This document shows, piece after piece, positions 1 through 13,368 of a stretch of DNA of 64,000 nucleotides. This stretch comes from Bolinopsis microptera (taxonomy: Eukaryota; Ctenophora; Tentaculata; Lobata; Bolinopsidae). The notes beneath the pieces were generated by a model that saw only the letters and a program-made list of their open reading frames with translations, ran no database searches and was not told where the DNA came from. Made by a program: the position numbers and the translations under genes. Each line of letters starts with the position of its first letter. Within the stretch, counting starts at the first letter, position 1. Where the stretch lies: positions 3,601,246 to 3,665,245 of the forward strand of contig NC_087081.1 of NCBI RefSeq assembly GCF_026151205.1, given 5' to 3'.

Positions 1-402
1 AATGTTTTTAACAATGGCTCATCATAGAAAGGTTGAAAGGTTTAGTATAAAGGTATAATAATAGGGACTACATAATACAAACAGCTATTTTATGCAAAAT
101 ATCTCAGCACATATGATACTGAGAAACAATGTCTTTGAGATGTGTGTCAGTGTGTCACGTGTTGCCCATATAAGTTAATATAAAGACCATGTGTTGCCCA
201 TATAAGGATTGTGTCTGTTAGATTTGTGTCAGCACGCATGTTTATGACTGATGACTGTGGATCCTCGTGCCTCCGCAACTCAAACAATGTAAGAGTTTAC
301 CTTATATAAAGCGGCTAACCATATTTGTCTTATTTGAGGAAAGGAAAATTACTCTTTTACAAGCTATAAGAGTTTACAAATGAAGTATAATAACAATCAA
401 AC
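1..402. other. Intronic left edge with copies of a short dispersed repeat
   Basis: No coding exon could be found. Two copies of a motif containing TGCCCATATAAG with nearby TAAAGACCA lie at about 166-208. Related copies recur in introns at about 782-812 and 2134-2172, so the unit is a dispersed intronic repeat of roughly 30 bp. Confidence 0.5.
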
Positions 403-551
403 CTAGGGCATATTGGTCTTTTAGAATCCGGGTTTCAGCATCGTTTATTTCCTTTTGAAGCTGCAACTCCGCTGCTCCGAGTTCAGCAAACTTGAGGATT
501 TTAATCAGAAGACTTATTTTAGTGTTCGTGTGGTCCAGTCCGAATATGTAC
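403..551 (-). CDS. MCTP-like exon 9 (linker toward the third C2 domain)
   Basis: The acceptor is AACTTCAG|G (552/551) and the donor CTAG|GTTTGA after 403, 149 nt, phase 2 in and 1 out. It encodes a hydrophobic strand (KISLLIKILKF) followed by a charged helix (LQLQKEINDAETRILKDQ), resembling the MCTP linker before the third C2. No following exon is visible in 1-402. Confidence 0.75.
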
Positions 552-3500
552 CTGAAGTTGAACTACCATAGTTACTATGGTAACACTACTATATAACTTA
601 TAAGTAGTTACATATTTTGGTGTTCGTCGTGTGTAAACAGATTTTTAAAAAGATTTATTTAACTTACTTGAACGGTTTGTTTGGTGCAATCTTGCTGAGA
701 TCTATTTCCGTGTCTCCGATAATGTTATCTGAAATTCCTACTTCGGAGTCCCATAAACTGGCCTGTATAAATATCAAAATGATGCCCATATAAGGAAATG
801 TAAAGACCACGTTAATAATTTTATCTGAAATTCCTACTTCGGAGTCCCACAAACTGGCCTGAATGGGCGAGCAAAAATATTAAAATGCGTATAAATAAAA
901 TGCGGAAATTTCTCGCCCTTTGATTCACTAATTTTAGCAATAATACGATTTATTTAACTATATTTAGTTATTCTAACCTGAAGCATATCTCCAGAAGTGC
1001 TGAGATAACGGAACTCAAAACTTTCTCTCCACTTAGGATTCAGAGTTGAAGGTATAACTTTGGTTTCAAACTGCTGATCGCTCAATTGCAGTCTGTAAGG
1101 TTGCAAAATAAAACCAACCTCTCGTTGAACCAACAAACGATAGGGTCCAGGACAAAACCATTCAATATTTTCTAGAACCAACTAAGTAGAAACTATAAAC
1201 TAGAAACACTGTTGTCAGTATGTAAATTCACGATACAAGTGCAGGGAAGATACGAAATATTACTTATATCTACATAATGTTATACTATATTAAGTAATAT
1301 CTTCTAAGGATCTTTATTTTTTGAGACAGCTACCAATAAACTAATAAAGATCTTAGGATTACTGTTTTCAGATATTTCGAAATTTGATATGGTTTATAAC
1401 AATATATATACCTGATGAAGGGGTCACATGTCCCGTCGCTGTTCATGGGTGGGAGGTCCATACCTTCAATAACTGTAATCTGGATAATACCTGACAATGA
1501 GAACGTGTAAATAATAAAAACTATTGAATAACATTAACCGGGTTTGTAGTTCCCATCTCTCAGAAATATAAAATGCAAAAGTACAAACCCAACAGTCGCT
1601 CTTGCCCTTTAGTTCCAATAGATTTGATGTCGTTAGCCACAGAATTGTTAACGATTTCCACAAGATAAGAGAAAGTTAGTGTACCCACAAAATCCTGCCC
1701 GTCCACAGAAGAGCTGAAATGTTAGTCAGGCGGTTATTTTGGAGCTGTTATACTTATGAGGAGATTTTACGGTTATATGCGGCTGAAGTTATTGTGCAGT
1801 TTGTACTTTGTTATGCGGTTTTCAATCGCGCCCAAAAGTGTTTTAATTCAGTGCAAACGTCATCCGTTTTGGACAGAAAACAGATATAAACGAAATTATA
1901 ATGATTACGGTAAAAAGTCATTAAAAACTATGTTCCATTTTCTATTTAATTCATTACAACTTTACTATTTATATAAGCACTCACGCTAAATTGATGGTAG
2001 TTGTATATCGGTGAAAGGGTGGAATGGATGCTAGATCCAGGTCAATATATCCGATCCTATCGTTTGCTCCAAAGATGTCATGATCCAAAACCTGAGTCAG
2101 TGTCATCCATTAGAATGATCGGTGAACGGTAATGTAAAGACCACGTGATGCCCATATAAGGAAATGTAAAGGTAACTCTGAAGCTCTTTAAAATTTCAGC
2201 ATAATCGAAATTCTCACCTGTATTGGTTAACATTTTCGTTTTCATCCTGTATTCATGAACAGAAATCGTTCAATATTTGTATAACGAGTAAAAAAGTAGT
2301 TCTAAGAATCACTGAAAACATTAATACAAATGTACAATGTACATGGACAATGTACAATCGTACAATGTACAATCGTACAATGTACAAATGTACAATGTAC
2401 AAATGTTACTTAAGATGTGAACTCACATGAATGTTCGCCAGAGCAGATCTGTCGTCAATGTGAAGGGTAAACTTCTCGTTCCAAACAGGGTTTATAGACT
2501 TGTTGATAACTTTACTCTTCAGTACAAGGTCCTTGTGCATGACTATCTCAACAAATGGGTCTGAGAGCCCGTTGTTGTCCATCGCAGCTAGATCGCTTGC
2601 TTTACTGAGACAAAACAGTGTTATCCTATAAGTTAGAAAGTTTGTTGGAAAATTAACGTTGTACTCGGCACTCGGCTTGTACTTGTCGGGGTCGTTCTGA
2701 TAACTACCTTTTTGTATTTCCAAAAGTTAATAAAGGAAATCTTATGAAGGAAAGAAAAGTGCCTGACACGGAACAATCAGAACCTCTCTCTTAGCACCAT
2801 ATATCAGTATGTGGTAAATGTAGAAAATGTATAAAATCATACATTATCTCCAAAGTGATTCTGTAGCACTCATCGTCTGCCAACACTTCTTGAGTTATAT
2901 CAAAGTTATCTGGTATCTCACTGATATCCAATATCTCCACATCGGGCTCGTCTTTTTTTCCCCATCCTGTAAACCTGAGATTGTTAGTTAGTTAGATAGT
3001 TGGAGTTCTGTACAGGTTAGTTAGTTAGATAGATGTAGTTCTGTATACTGTACAGGTTAGTTAGTTAGATAGTTGGAGTTCTGTATACTGTATAGGTTAA
3101 TTAGTTAGTTAGTAAAAGTTCTGTATATACGCGCGATCTTTTGTGTTGCTCGGATAGCTATATTTATCACATACCTTAATTTATCACATGGGATAATAAG
3201 GTATATCATTTAATGTTACATGATATACTAAACGTAGAATGATGTTGGCTTATGATCGTGATAGTTCTCGTGATAGTTCTCTGCTATCATGATGTAGTGC
3301 AATATAAAAACTTCACACTATCGTTGAATCATGAAAACATTATTTGATTGCGAACATGCTGTATCATGCTAAGGTACAAGAAGTGATGAAGTAAGTTGGA
3401 AGTTTGCAAACATAATTTGAGCACCTTTTAGCAAATTCAGAAGCCTCGTCCTCGAGGGAAGAAAAGGTTTTCAAGACGTTCTCAAAAACATCCTCGACGT

Positions 3501-3957
3501 CATCACCTATGTTTTTAAACACGTTCGCAGGAGAACCAGGAGAATCAGGAGGTGCTTCCTCCGCAAAACTTCCTACAAACTCCCCGCCCTCAGGATCAGG
3601 AGTATCAGCTGATTTGGGTGGTTGTTCAAGGTTCGGAGCGGAGTCTGGTGTAGAGTTTGGCAAGGTTGTTAAAACAGACCCGTTTGTATTGCTGTCGGTA
3701 GCAACTAATGGAAGGGCCGCGCTCTGATCGAGCTTGTCATCTTCTGAAATAGTCTGCTTCGTTTCGTCTGACGCAAACATTTTGGCGTCCGGGTCATGTC
3801 CTTTCCGTGTCATGTCCGTGTCATGTCCTTTCCTTTTCAAAGAATCTAACCAATCAAACATGGACATATCAGCAGGGTTTTGCCTCTTCTGTTGCTTTGC
3901 GACATAAAACTTGACTCGTTCAATCACACCTATGTCAAAACAGGCGCAGGGTAACAT
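403..3957 (-). CDS. MCTP-like multiple C2 domain protein, 5' part (9 exons; gene continues off the left edge)
   Basis: I reconstructed nine minus-strand exons: 3957-3425, 2974-2843, 2604-2427, 2091-1985, 1713-1589, 1490-1412, 1092-978, 762-668 and 551-403. Each intron has GT-AG ends and each junction keeps the reading frame (phases 2,2,0,2,1,2,0,2). The protein has a disordered acidic/Pro-Ser N-terminus, a first C2 domain starting near CYRITLEI with core LAAMDNNGLSDPFVEI, then a linker. A second C2 domain follows (ITVIEGMDLPP ... SKVIPSTLNPKWRESFEF-like strand, then LWDSEVGISDNIIGDTEID). The last exon resembles the MCTP inter-C2 linker (SLLIKILKF ... RILKDQY). C2A keeps the usual acidic calcium ligands; C2B has Asn and Glu at two of them. 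MCTP family members have three C2 domains and two C-terminal membrane segments; the third C2 and membrane part must lie left of base 1. Other tandem-C2 proteins (E-Syt, ferlin) fit less well. The start codon is either 3957 or 3867. Confidence 0.85.
668..762 (-). CDS. MCTP-like exon 8 (C2B loop 3)
   Basis: The acceptor is TTTATACAG|GCC (763/762) and the donor TTCAA|GTAAGTT after 668, a near-perfect consensus. The exon encodes ASLWDSEVGISDNIIGDTEI, then DLSKIAPNKPF. Loop 3 reads W-D-S-E where most C2 domains have D-x-D, so calcium binding may be altered. A partial copy of this exon lies 96 bp upstream (821-861). Confidence 0.85.
821..861 (-). repeat. Partial duplicate of MCTP-like exon 8 with its acceptor
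   Basis: A 41-bp segment at 821-861 matches 725-765 with one difference I can see. It includes the CAG acceptor and the first eleven codons of exon 8. The distance is 96 bp, a multiple of three, and the sequence between is open in the exon frame. Use of the upstream acceptor would therefore add 32 residues without a shift. Confidence 0.8.
978..1092 (-). CDS. MCTP-like exon 7 (C2B core strands)
   Basis: The exon runs from ACCTTACAG|A (1093/1092) to CTTCAG|GTTAGA (after 978), 115 nt. It encodes LQLSDQQFETKVIPSTL followed by NPKWRESFEF, the most recognisable MCTP-like segment (SKVI-x-K/S-TLNP-x-WRE). It ends in phase 0. Confidence 0.85.
1412..1490 (-). CDS. MCTP-like exon 6 (C2B strand 1 and loop 1)
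   Basis: This is a 79-nt exon bounded by ATTGTCAG|GT (1491/1490) and ATCAG|GTATAT (after 1412). It encodes IIQITVIEGMDLPPMNSDG and CDPFI. The usual first Asp of loop 1 is Asn here (PPMN), while the second Asp (CDPF) is kept. Its last two bases complete an Arg codon with exon 7. Confidence 0.85.
1589..1713 (-). CDS. MCTP-like exon 5 (inter-C2 linker)
   Basis: The acceptor is ATTTCAG|C (1714/1713); the donor is TTGG|GTTTGT after 1589. The exon is phase 2 in and phase 1 out, 125 nt. It encodes the linker between C2A and C2B, ending KGQERLL just before the ITVIEG strand. Confidence 0.75.
1985..2091 (-). CDS. MCTP-like exon 4 (C2A calcium loop 3 and C-terminal strand)
   Basis: This exon was missed by simple ORF length but reads cleanly in phase 0 from exon 3. 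The acceptor is CTGACTCAG|GTT (2092/2091) and the donor GC|GTGAGTG after 1985, phase 2. It encodes VLDHDIFGANDRIGYIDLDL, the loop 3 region (D-x-D ... ND) of C2A, followed by the last strand. Confidence 0.85.
2331..2405. repeat. TACAATG short tandem repeat in an intron
   Basis: Repeated TGTACAATGTACAAA and TCGTACAATG units follow one another. Each contains the palindrome TGTACA. Confidence 0.8.
2427..2604 (-). CDS. MCTP-like exon 3 (C2A core)
   Basis: The acceptor is TGTCTCAG|T at 2605/2604; the donor is CAT|GTGAGT after 2427. An alternative acceptor (TTATAG, 2626) would add seven residues in the middle of strand 1 and is less likely. The exon encodes the calcium loop 1 region MDNNGLSDPFVE and the SKVINKSINPVWNEKF strand typical of type I C2 domains. 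Confidence 0.85.
2843..2974 (-). CDS. MCTP-like exon 2 (linker and first C2 strand)
   Basis: The acceptor is CTCAG|G at 2975/2974 and the donor AT|GTATGA after 2843. A nearer AG at 2967 would break the frame from exon 1, so 2974 was chosen. The exon encodes an acidic stretch (DEPDVEILDISEIPDNFD) and ends in CYRITLEI, the first beta strand of C2A. It is phase 2 at both ends, 132 nt. Confidence 0.8.
2983..3120. repeat. Minisatellite of about 40-60 bp units in an intron
   Basis: Three imperfect copies contain GGTTAGTTAGTTAGATAG followed by GGAGTTCTGTATACTGTA. The array sits just upstream of exon 2. Confidence 0.75.
3425..3957 (-). CDS. MCTP-like exon 1 (N-terminal disordered region)
   Basis: This exon is open from ATG at 3957 and ends AAAAG|GTGCTC at 3425 (phase 2). 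A second in-frame ATG at 3867 (MSMFDWLDSLKRKG) is equally plausible as the start. An upstream coding exon joining near 3929 (CATAG|GTG) cannot be excluded. The product is low-complexity, acidic and rich in Pro, Ser and Asp. A short internal duplication (RKGHDTDM / RKGHDPDA) is visible. The downstream end forms an amphipathic acidic helix-like segment (VEDVFENVLKTFSSLEDEA). Confidence 0.65.
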
Positions 3958-4599
3958 GGTGACGGTGACATTTTGTCAGATGATAGAAGTGTCAAAGTAA
4001 GTAAAGAAAACCACGCCTCATATCGAAAGTGTTCAAAATAAGCTGACTGTTTGAAAAGCGAACAAAAACCTCTACATATAAGCTACTATGCGGCCTTATA
4101 TAACACGCGTTGAGTGCCTTTGTTGAGACCAGTTTATCGCGTGAGAACAAAGGGTCTTATCACAGCTGGTTTATTTATGTTCACTTGACTAGATGTATAA
4201 CATAAGGTAATGAGCCATATTTTAGCATCATTTTATTTCATAAGCCTGCACACACCTGTGTACACATATAGATTACACATTATTCTAGGAGACATCAGAT
4301 TTTGTAATCTTCATTATGTATTTTGACTAAAGAACACTTGAACAGAAAGCACATTGAACAGTGTATGGTACGGTACTAATAACAACAACAAGTTGGTGCT
4401 ACTGAACTATCACTGGAAGCGGAGTTGGGAGGGTCAAGTTTCATTTGTCTAAAAGTCGTGACCGTCTCCCGTGAGGCAGCAGGGATCACAGTGGAACAGT
4501 GACGTGATATAGCAGTCTATTATTAGTCACGTGTTATAACAGACTATTAACACTTTAACAGTGACGTGATATAGCAGTCTATTATCAGTTCTATGATAT
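3958..4599. other. 5' flank of the MCTP-like gene; no further gene seen
   Basis: This AT-rich region presumably carries the promoter or a 5' UTR intron, but I see no motif that fixes a transcription start. A duplicated block with GTGACGTGATATAGCAGTC occurs at about 4500-4525 and 4560-4585, with a TCACGTG motif in between. Confidence 0.4.
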
Positions 4600-4720
4600 T
4601 GGACGTTATTTGACCAGACATTCATGCATGAACGGACACAATTTCTAACGGACATTAACATAAACGCCAGGGCCTCCAGCGTCCAATTAATGTCCGTTCA
4701 AACAAAGTCCAATAAGGTGT
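4600..4720. mobile_element. Small foldback element, copy A
   Basis: The core has AACGGACATTAA on the left and TTAATGTCCGTT on the right around a GCC-rich centre. The reverse complement matches the element at 5861-5965, so the two are members of one MITE-like family in opposite orientation. No target duplication could be established. Confidence 0.55.
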
Positions 4721-5424
4721 TATATATCAGCCACTGATCCGAAACCCTAAACATTATCCTAAACCTAACCGAATTATCACATGATGTTTACAAGAGATTG
4801 CTTTAGAAGGGAGCTGGAATTACATTACTTAGCTATTAATGAAGATTTAGTGCAATTATCATCCTATTATAGTATTATCATGTTATTGTCATTCTTAGGG
4901 TAACCCTCATGGAAACTGATCAATACAAATGTATGTTGTACTCAAGTCTTTATCACCTGCTTCACTTAAACTAACGAACTTAGATTAGACTAACGAACTA
5001 AGCTTGCTATTTTACATTGTTCAATATTTTTGTTACAAGGACCGACAATTTTAGGCATATTGCAAATATATTTTACCCGTACAATTTACAAATAATTCAT
5101 CGAGGCAGAGCTAATCGTTGATCTCGCCAAGTGTCCATATCAAACCCCAACCACACTTGCTCCTTCACAAACACAACCACAATATTCCCTTATTTGGGCA
5201 TCACGTGGTTATTCCATTACGCTACCAGCACACTGTTCTCTGAGAAAATCCTTCTTCTCTAGTAATGCTTTTCAAACAAAGTTACAACGTATTCTTCATG
5301 TACTGCATCCTGGGTTTGGACAGGATATGCCCGTTTAAAATATTTCCATCACGTTACATTACATAATTGTTAATAAAGGTAATAGATCTGTAGTGTTGTA
5401 ATTAGTTTAAAACTATGTTATTGA

Positions 5425-5721
5425 GTGTGTTCGATAAACCCGACTAGAAACCATTATATTTATTCATATTGGACGAAGTTTGAGCTCAACACACACAGAA
5501 TTGATAAAAGATGCAATATGATGGCGGCGAACAACGGCATTCTTCAGAACGTTCTGGCTAAAATGACACATGAGTCCAATCACAAAACGTATTCATTAAT
5601 GGTTTTGCGTAAAAGTTCGTGCACAGCAAATTGGGATGCTAAGAACATTGTTTGCCAACTGAAAATGGTGAGCAGCGGAAAAGCTCAGATAAAGTTGAAG
5701 CAGATACCCGTCTCACTTTGA
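5425..5721 (+). other. Unassigned open reading frame
   Basis: An ORF of 98 codons with internal start codons at about 5518 and 5521 (ATGATGGCGGCGAAC). The downstream protein is Lys-rich and ends IKLKQIPVSL. I do not recognise a domain and see no splice support. It may be a chance ORF or a short exon. Confidence 0.15.
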
Positions 5722-5860
5722 TACTATGAAGCATTTATGCATGCAAGCTGTATTCACGATAAACACTAAAGCGGATTTCAATGTCGAAACAATCTGCTCG
5801 CAGATATGATGTTATTCTGTTTGGTTTCTAGTTATATCATGTACAATATACATTACCTTA

Positions 5861-5965
5861 TCGGACCTTATTTGGACGGACATTAATTGAACGCTGGAGG
5901 CTCTAACGTTCATCTTAATGTCCGTTCAAATAAAGTCCGTTCATTTAAGGTCCGTCCAAGTTAAA
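5861..5965. mobile_element. Small foldback element, copy B
   Basis: The arms are CGGACATTAATTGAACG and its counterpart CGTTCATCTTAATGTCCG, with outer CGGACCTTAT / AAGGTCCG-like ends. It is homologous to the reverse complement of 4600-4720. Confidence 0.6.
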
Positions 5966-6488
5966 TTCCGTTGAATTTTTTTCAAAACTTTTTCCACTTC
6001 GAACTTTTTGTCCAGAATATGACAAGACGTGACAACTATGAGAACTTTATGTGCCGTAAGTTAACGACGGAAAGGGTGCAGGATATGCAGCTTGACAAAA
6101 TACCGGTGGAAATTATTTCGTAGTCCCTAAAATGACTCCTCCAGATCCAGTCTTAACCTTAAATTGGACATAACTCCCTAGGTGAAGTAACTCTGATACG
6201 TAATAACATACCATGTTGTACTAACTAGACCATGTTTTAGGTACTAACTTAGATATGTTGTTTAGCCCCTTATATGCGTCTCCAAGCATTCCCCCACTTT
6301 GCTCCTCATTTTCTACTGTTTCTTCCTCCTCTCCCTCATTCCGCCTCTGCAAATAAATTATCATTACACCTTAATTGATAAAACTTAATAAATTAATAAA
6401 GTTATAAAGCTGGTACAATGGTGTGGGATATAAGTGTTTCATAGTGAAGATGTAAAACATTTATCACAATTGCCACCACATTGGCGTA

Positions 6489-6660
6489 TCCTGCAGCAGC
6501 AGGTACAAAAGGATTTCGCGATTATTTTGGCCAAAAATCGCGGTACCGCGAAATTTAACAAGCTATACATTAAACTATACATAAAATTTGTCGCGGAGAA
6601 TGGGAAATTTCGCGATTTCGTACATGCCGCGAAATCCTTTTGTCCTTGTGCAGCAGCTGG
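6489..6660. mobile_element. MITE-like inverted repeat element
   Basis: ACAAAAGGATTTCGCG at 6505-6520 is mirrored by CGCGAAATCCTTTTGT at 6628-6643. Both ends continue into GCAGCAG-type sequence, and an inner ATCGCGGTACCGCGA palindrome is present. There is no coding capacity. Confidence 0.6.
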
Positions 6661-8579
6661 TTAAAACACTTGATTCAGTGAAATGAGTATTTAATTTAAG
6701 ATCGTAATAATTTATTGATGGACGATGTTCACCATTATGCTTATGATCCTGCTACTCAAAAGCTTCATCAGCGAAGCAAGGTAAAACGTAAATGTGCGGC
6801 GCGAAGAAGCAACATAAACAACTTATTAACATTATAAATAACTAGTAACTTAATCAAGTTGTTAATTAGTCGACCTTGATATTGATAAGAGCGACAGATT
6901 TGCAGCGCCAGAATTTCTTCTTGAGGCTAGATCTGGGCATAAAGCAGGTACCAAAATATAAAAACTATCGCATGTGAAACTATTCCACCAAACAATATTA
7001 ACGTTAAACATTGGAATAATGTAATGACAATGGGATCTAATTGAGAGAACAATTAATCGCCAAGTCTGATAGTTATTTGCACATTAGTGATGTGACATGG
7101 GTGGATTATAGTAATTAGCAAGGGAAGATTCACCCATCAGTATTATAGCTGGAGAGAGGAAATGATGTTCAAGCTGAACGGTGCTTATATATTAATTATA
7201 AACGGTGTTAATTACATGGTTTTATACCTTGCGTATCTTTCGTATCAATATTGCATAACAATTGCTGCACATCTAACTCTCACATGCCTTTCTGTTGAAG
7301 TTACTTCGACGATATCAACAAACTAAGTTATAAGCAAAAGTAAGCTTTTTAAGAGAAACCCGCATGTATGAGCCAATGATAAAACATGATATTGCAGACT
7401 GTAAAATACATGTTATACAATTTTATACGTAGTTAGCTTTCATAGAACTATCCAATATTAGCTGCACATAGTTGTACATATCTTTATATTTTTAAAATCC
7501 TCAATATCAGAGACTATCCGAATAAATTCTAATTTTATCTCTATCAAGTCAATGCAATTAGAAATGTCAGCTGATGGTTCACATTAAGCATATAACAATT
7601 AAACTAGCAAATAAAATAATCTTCAGTACTATAAAGTTAGCCCTATCTTGGTAATCATAAATAAAAGGCTATTTATAACGGTGGTCTGAGGTGGCATAGA
7701 ACATCAATCTAGAGCAAAAAAGAAATAAAACTTACATCTTGAGTTCATGAGACACAAACCACTACAGATTAAGCAAGTGTAAATGATGATACCTCAACAT
7801 TTATAAACTAAGCTGCAACTATTTATAAAATAATATTTATAAAAATCTTTAAATAAACAGTTTACAAATAAGTATAACTTTTATTCAGAGAGTCTTAATT
7901 ATCCGCAATTGCAAATATAAGTTCTTCTACAGAACAAGCGGACTTAATTAGCCCAGTCTTATTAAAGTATTAATATAAAAATCACTGCTCAGCTCATATA
8001 AGGGCCATTTATTTTTTAGAACAGGCCTCAATGTTTACTAAATTAAAATAGAGATGTAATTGCACACTAGACTATAATTAGATACTTTGCATCCTACACT
8101 GTACACACTTGATAATGAAAATCTATATTTAAGATTAATAGATAGTTCTTCTGAACATGACACTGCATACTGGAATTATATGACTTGAGGAAAAGCAATT
8201 CCTCTGTCCTTTACATCGACAAAATATTCACCTAGCCATCAGTGAGAGTCTACGCGTCGGCGGTCACGCGCTACTGCAAGCGAGAGGGCTCTGGATACTG
8301 ATAGAGCAAGACAAAATAGTCCATAAGAAGCTTACACGTTAACTATAGCCACACGATCAGATGTTGACAAAATTAAAAACTTTTTTTCAGATCTTCTGAA
8401 CCGATGGATGGTTTAATTTTGAATGTGAACCATTAACATTATTCATTAGAGCAGAACTATATGTTTTGAACTCGGATTTGATTGAGTCCTCATTTGAAGT
8501 TTTGAGCGAGATGTTTACAGCGTCGATTTATTGTTTCCAGCACTCTACTGCCCTGACTGCAAGAATGATTTTATACTGC
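6661..8579. other. Non-coding AT-rich stretch
   Basis: I see no convincing exon, RNA gene or ordered repeat here. Reading frames are short and biased by AT content. Confidence 0.4.
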
Positions 8580-9535
8580 GTTCCCTACGCTAAACCAAGA
8601 CATGGTCGTGTAACCCAGTTCCCTACGCTAAAACAAGACATGGTCGTGTAACCCAGTTCCCTACGCTAAACCAAGACATGGTTGTGTAAGTACCCAGTTC
8701 CCTACGCTAAACCAAGACATGGTCGTGTAACCCAGTTCCCTACGCTAAACCAAGACATGGTCGTGTGACGTGTAACCCAGTTCCCTACGCTAAACCAAGA
8801 CATGGTTGTGTAACCCAGTTCCCTACGCTAAACCAAGACATGGTCGTGTAACCCAGTTCCCTACGCTAAACCAAGACATGGTCGTGTAACCCAGTTCCCT
8901 ACGCTAAACCAAGACATGGTTGTGTAACCCAGTTCCCTACGCTAAACCAAGATATGGTCGTGTAACCCAATTCCCTACGCTAAATCAAGACATGGTTGTG
9001 TAACCCAGTTCCCTACGCTAAACCAAGACATGGTCGTGTTACCCAGTTCCCTACGCTAAACCAAGACATGGTCGTGTAACCCAGTTCCCTACGCTAAACC
9101 AAGACATGGTCGTGTAACCCAGTTCCCTACGCTAAACCAAGACATGGTCGTGTAACCCAGTTCCCTACGCTAAACCAAGACATGGTCGCAGTGGCGTAAC
9201 GAAAGGCCCTGCTGACCCCGCTGTGTAGGGGGGCGCCGTCTTAGGGGGGCGCCAAATCGTCGTTTGAATGTGGGACAATTTCGAAAACTTAACTAAAGTA
9301 CTAGCAAAACTGCGCGTTTTGCTCTAGATACACACTTTTTTAGAGATTTTACCGGCGTATTCTCTAAAATCACCTAATTTGTTCAATTTTAGGGAGGGGC
9401 ACCAAAAGGGGAGGGGGCGCCAACAGGGGGGCGCTTTTTTCGGCAGGGGGGCGCCAACAGGCAACGTTACGCCACTGCATGGTCGTGTAACCAAGTTCCC
9501 TACGCTAAACCAAGACATGGTCGTGTAGCTGTAAC
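8580..9535. repeat. 38-bp minisatellite, about 17 copies
   Basis: The unit contains TTCCCTACGCTAAACCAAGA then CATGGTCGTGTAACCCAG and is repeated with few changes from 8580 to 9188. The array resumes at 9478 after an inserted transposon. Some units carry small insertions (GTGACGTGTAACC, GTAAGTACCC). Confidence 0.95.
9189..9477. mobile_element. Non-autonomous hAT element (MITE) with 8-bp target duplication
   Basis: The element begins CAGTGGCGTAACG and ends CGTTACGCCACTG, perfect 13-bp terminal inverted repeats of the hAT type. It is flanked on both sides by CATGGTCG (9181-9188 and 9478-9485), the 8-bp duplication length expected of hAT transposases. It lies inside the 38-bp minisatellite, whose sequence is continuous once the element and one flank copy are ignored. 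The interior is 289 bp, rich in GGGGGGCGCC, with no transposase. Confidence 0.93.
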
Positions 9536-12118
<2,583 letters not shown>

Positions 12119-12126
12119 ATTTGTAC

Positions 12127-12349
12127 GGCAAGTTTCCATAAATAAAATTTTACTATGAGCGCTCATTGTCGCCTACTGAGCGCTTATTTAGCGATTATAA
12201 TCGGTTTAGGCTGTTTATAATCGCTTTTATAGCGATTATAATTGATTGAAATAAAAGCGCTCATAACCGATTATAATTGCTGTAAATATTTTTAAAAGCG
12301 ATTACCTTATTTTTTTAGCGCTTGTAATCGCTTTTTGGTCGTTTCTAAT
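12127..12349. repeat. Left terminal inverted repeat of the large foldback element
   Basis: Rich in AGCGATTATAATCG and GAGCGCTCA-type palindromes. It pairs with 17601-17823 over its full 223-bp length. Confidence 0.88.
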
Positions 12350-13045
12350 TCGACATATGAAGTCATCTAGTGTCATCTAGCGTCATCTAGCGTGAAATAT
12401 CGCCAGATGATGAGAGATGACGCTAGATGACGCCAATTAGCGACATTGTCGCTAATTGCGCGGCACCTTTCGAATGTCGCTATCTGACGCTTTCTGGCGC
12501 TATCTAGCGCTATACATGACACTCTATGACGCTGTATGACGCTGTATGACGCTAGACGACGCTAGATGACGCTAGGCACGCAGCACTGACGCCAGGCGCT
12601 ATTTTCATGAAAATTCTAGGGACGACATCTAGCGTCATCTAGCGTCATATGTTGCCGCGACATCTGACGCTATCTGACGCCATCTAGCGACATCTGACGA
12701 CATCTGACGACATCTGACGCGACGACATCTGACGCAGGCGACATCAAGCGCTGGATAGCGGGATAAGTCAGTTTACGACAGTTCACGCTAACTAGCGCTA
12801 GATAGCGTTAGATAGCGCTAAATAGCATTAGATAGCGCTAAATAGCATTAGATAGCGCTAAATAGCGAAGAATTTCGGGTCGTGACAGTCCAGGCTATTT
12901 AGCGCTAGATGTCGCTATCTAGCGCTATATCAATATGTCGCTGCACGTCAGGTGTCGTTGCGTCATATAGCGCTAGATAGCGTTAGATAGCGCTGCATCA
13001 GATGTCGTCGCTACATATATAGCAGAAGATATCATATCCTATCAC
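12350..13045. repeat. Left arm array of GCGCTA/GACGCTA words
   Basis: Dozens of near-palindromic words such as TAGCGCTA, GATAGCGCTA, CATCTAGCGTCATC and CATCTGACGACATC alternate. Inverted counterparts lie at 15700-16390 and 16690-17130. Confidence 0.85.
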
Positions 13046-13336
<291 letters not shown>

Positions 13337-13368
13337 CATACTGGGACCGTAAGCGCAGCCTGTTTTTG

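Noticed and set aside
2605-2723. N-terminal extension of the C2A exon (ORF starting near 2723)
   Set aside because: The phase-consistent acceptor at 2604 gives the canonical C2 strand directly; the extension would disrupt it.
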